A stretch of 5,263 nucleotides of DNA from Microcaldota archaeon (GTDB taxonomy: Archaea > B1Sed10-29 > JACOVT01): the NCBI GenBank assembly GCA_016177165.1, contig JACOVT010000084.1, forward strand, positions 1 to 5,263, read 5' to 3'. The translations under genes and the position numbers were made by a program. Below, piece after piece: positions 4,020-5,263 of this stretch. Within the stretch, counting starts at the first letter, position 1. Every line of letters starts with the position of its first letter. The notes under the pieces are model-generated. The model saw only the letters and a program-made list of their open reading frames with translations. It was not told the DNA's origin and did not search any database.

Positions 4020-5134
4020 TTGCCGAACCACCTCTTACCTTTTGCCAGCTCTGCGAGACCAAAAGCAATGCACGCCAATGCGGAAATGCCAAATCCGCCC
4101 AACAGCGACGCCGCAACCGCCGCCGGCGTTGTAACGAGCATCCTGCCCACCCCGACGCCAGTCTCGCGAAACGCCTGCCAGCGAGCCACATCCTGCTTCC
4201 GAGCCTGCTCGGTTGTAATAGCAAACATCGAGACCAACCACGAGCGCTGCACGAATCCAATCAAGACAGAAACGGCCAATACGATTTCAGGGCGCGAAGG
4301 CATCAAAACGAGCAGCCCGAACAGCACGCCATTGCCAAGCGACCCGAGCGCGGCTGCCATGATCTTGGAATGCCTGTCCACAAACCTGCCAACAAGGAGC
4401 GTGTAGATGAGCACCCCGACCTGCATGAGCGATGCAGCGCCACCCACCGCCAAGAAGTTGCTGTTCGTAATGAAAGCATAAAGCGGCCAGTAAAGAATCG
4501 TAAAGCTCAACAACCCGTCCTGAGCATACAGCATGAAATACCTGAGGTTTGGCCTCGAGTAAATCTTCCTCCACGGCCTCCGAACGGGCAGCGAAACATC
4601 CTTGGAGAGGAACAGCGGCACGACCGACGCCACGATAAACCCGATCGAGATCAGCGAAACCGCCCCAAACCCGAACTTGTTTATTAAAACAGCCATCACT
4701 AGCGGGGCGACCAGCTCGGCCGCGCTCACCATGCTAAACAGCATGCTGCTCGACTTTCCCTCCTCGCCCTTCTTCACACCTGCAGAAAACAGCGAAAACC
4801 GGGACGTGAAATAGACCGCGGCATAAACCCCATTCACCGCGGAAAGAAACAACACCGGCCAACGATTGCCCTCAACAGTAAGAATCAACAGCAGGAAAGC
4901 CGCCTGTATCAGCACCCCGACAGAAAGCATCTTCTTCACGCCGATTCTCGGCTGGACGTGGACAGCCAGCGGCGAAACCAACGCAACGCCGACCGACCAG
5001 ATCACGTTATAGATGAGGACCTCGGTAAGCGGGTACCCGATCGAAAGCAGGTAAGACGGCACGAATATGCCTATCATGCGCCCGCCAATGCTCCACAAGA
5101 AGGTGTGAACGTAAACCTGCGACAACTCGCGCAT
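4016..5134 (-). CDS. MFS-type membrane transporter
   Basis: A 372-aa polytopic protein with about twelve hydrophobic segments in a 6+6 arrangement. The two halves are joined by a basic cytoplasmic loop at about residues 177-198 (…VRRPWRKIYSRPNLR). The loop between helices 2 and 3 has PRIGVKK (62-68) and the equivalent loop of the second half has GRFVDRHSK (249-257), both degenerate forms of MFS motif A. Together with the length, this supports the major facilitator superfamily; the substrate cannot be read from the sequence. The frame is open to 5209 and an ATG at 5158 is possible. I prefer 5134 because a TATA-like box (5165-5157) sits about 27 nt upstream and the longer N-terminus is Cys/Val/Leu-rich and derives from the AT-rich intergenic DNA. 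The DUF192 gene follows with a 4-nt overlap, and a prenyltransferase gene diverges upstream. Confidence 0.9.
   Translation of the reverse strand: MRELSQVYVHTFLWSIGGRMIGIFVPSYLLSIGYPLTEVLIYNVIWSVGVALVSPLAVHVQPRIGVKKMLSVGVLIQAAFLLLILTVEGNRWPVLFLSAVNGVYAAVYFTSRFSLFSAGVKKGEEGKSSSMLFSMVSAAELVAPLVMAVLINKFGFGAVSLISIGFIVASVVPLFLSKDVSLPVRRPWRKIYSRPNLRYFMLYAQDGLLSFTILYWPLYAFITNSNFLAVGGAASLMQVGVLIYTLLVGRFVDRHSKIMAAALGSLGNGVLFGLLVLMPSRPEIVLAVSVLIGFVQRSWLVSMFAITTEQARKQDVARWQAFRETGVGVGRMLVTTPAAVAASLLGGFGISALACIAFGLAELAKGKRWFGK
4028..4034 (-). promoter_or_regulatory. Shine-Dalgarno site for the DUF192 gene
   Basis: On the minus strand GAGGTGG lies 8 nt before the ATG at 4019, within the last codons of the transporter. 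It decides between the ATG at 4019 and the GTG at 4031, because the GTG falls inside the SD itself. Confidence 0.6.
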
Positions 5135-5141
5135 GAATGCG

Positions 5142-5149
5142 TTTAAAAA
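5142..5149 (+). promoter_or_regulatory. Candidate TATA box for the prenyltransferase gene
   Basis: TTTAAAAA is a good archaeal TATA match. It would place transcription start near 5171 and leave a leader of about 26 nt containing AAGGTCA, a weak SD-like sequence 8 nt before the ATG at 5197. The alternative is TTATTAAA at 5158-5165, giving a leader of about 9 nt. Confidence 0.4.
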
Positions 5150-5156
5150 CTCCAAC

Positions 5157-5165
5157 ATTATTAAA
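5157..5165 (-). promoter_or_regulatory. TATA-like box for the MFS gene
   Basis: On the minus strand TTTAATAAT is centred about 27 nt before the ATG at 5134, the leaderless spacing. Read on the plus strand the same bases give TTATTAAA, about 35 nt before the prenyltransferase ATG, so the element could serve both directions. Confidence 0.5.
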
Positions 5166-5196
5166 CAAACACAAACAACAGTTAAGGTCAGAGCAC

Positions 5197-5263
5197 ATGC
5201 TAAGGTCAATCGCTTTTATCCCAGACGGTAACCGCAGGTTCGCGGCAAAGAACAACATAAGCA
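5197..5263 (+). CDS. uppS: Polyprenyl diphosphate synthase (cis-prenyltransferase), N-terminal fragment
   Basis: Only the first 22 codons are present before the window ends: MLRSIAFIPDGNRRFAAKNN and two more residues. IAFIPDGNRRFA is the signature of the UppS/cis-prenyltransferase family, whose Asp in DGN is the catalytic, Mg-binding residue. The DGNRR form is typical of archaeal and eukaryotic members, and bacterial enzymes usually have DGNGRW. The enzyme condenses isopentenyl diphosphate units onto an allylic primer to make the long cis-polyprenyl carrier used for glycan transfer at the membrane. The histidine that usually precedes the IAFI segment is Ser here. An in-frame ATG at 5137 would add 20 residues, but that stretch is AT-rich promoter-like DNA, so 5197 is preferred. 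Confidence 0.85.
   Translation, partial: MLRSIAFIPDGNRRFAAKNNIS

Noticed and set aside
3829..4260. 143-codon minus-strand frame in another register of the MFS/DUF192 region
   Set aside because: It is an Arg/Trp/Leu-rich out-of-frame copy of the transporter end and DUF192 start, both of which are recognisable families.
3900..4406. 168-codon plus-strand frame
   Set aside because: Antisense to the MFS transporter, whose twelve helices and motif A remnants are clear.
5135..5209. Longer N-terminus of the MFS transporter (25 extra residues)
   Set aside because: It is encoded by the AT-rich divergent promoter region, has an odd Cys/Val/Leu composition, and would overlap the prenyltransferase start.

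Overview
The window looks archaeal, most likely from a GC-rich DPANN-type lineage (Diapherotrites or Micrarchaeota would fit; this placement is inference, not seen directly). Four things point this way. TATA-like boxes sit about 25-27 nt upstream of start codons, which implies leaderless mRNAs. There is a dense set of small proteins whose N-termini resemble archaeal class III (prepilin) signal peptides. Isoleucine codon ATA is used freely. The partial cis-prenyltransferase at the right edge carries the DGNRR form of its motif. No rRNA, tRNA, CRISPR array, insertion sequence or origin was seen.

Layout: (1) 1-222, minus strand: the N-terminal 74 codons of an unrecognised protein that runs off the left edge. 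(2) 254-3681, plus strand: seven consecutive small genes (134, 164, 48, 221, 201, 146 and 178 aa). Each begins with a short basic stretch ending in [KR][GA], followed by a single hydrophobic helix. Six of them then have a secreted-type domain with an even number of cysteines. The first four appear to have their own TATA boxes; the last three are tightly packed or overlapping behind the fourth and look like one operon. (3) 5134-3678, minus strand: a 12-helix MFS transporter whose stop overlaps the start of a DUF192 protein (ATGA). The DUF192 stop interlocks with the stop of the last pilin-like gene at a CTAG. (4) 5197-5263, plus strand: the first 22 codons of an undecaprenyl/polyprenyl diphosphate synthase (cis-prenyltransferase), divergent from the transporter.

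How they may work together: the seven-gene block is best read as a set of pilin- or pseudopilin-like subunits. They would be processed by an archaeal prepilin peptidase and assembled, through their hydrophobic helices, into a filament or a membrane-anchored surface complex with disulfide-stabilised heads. No assembly ATPase, TadC/PilC-like platform protein or prepilin peptidase is in the window, so the machinery must lie elsewhere or be shared. I recognise none of the head domains. The transporter/DUF192 pair and the prenyltransferase look like unrelated neighbours.
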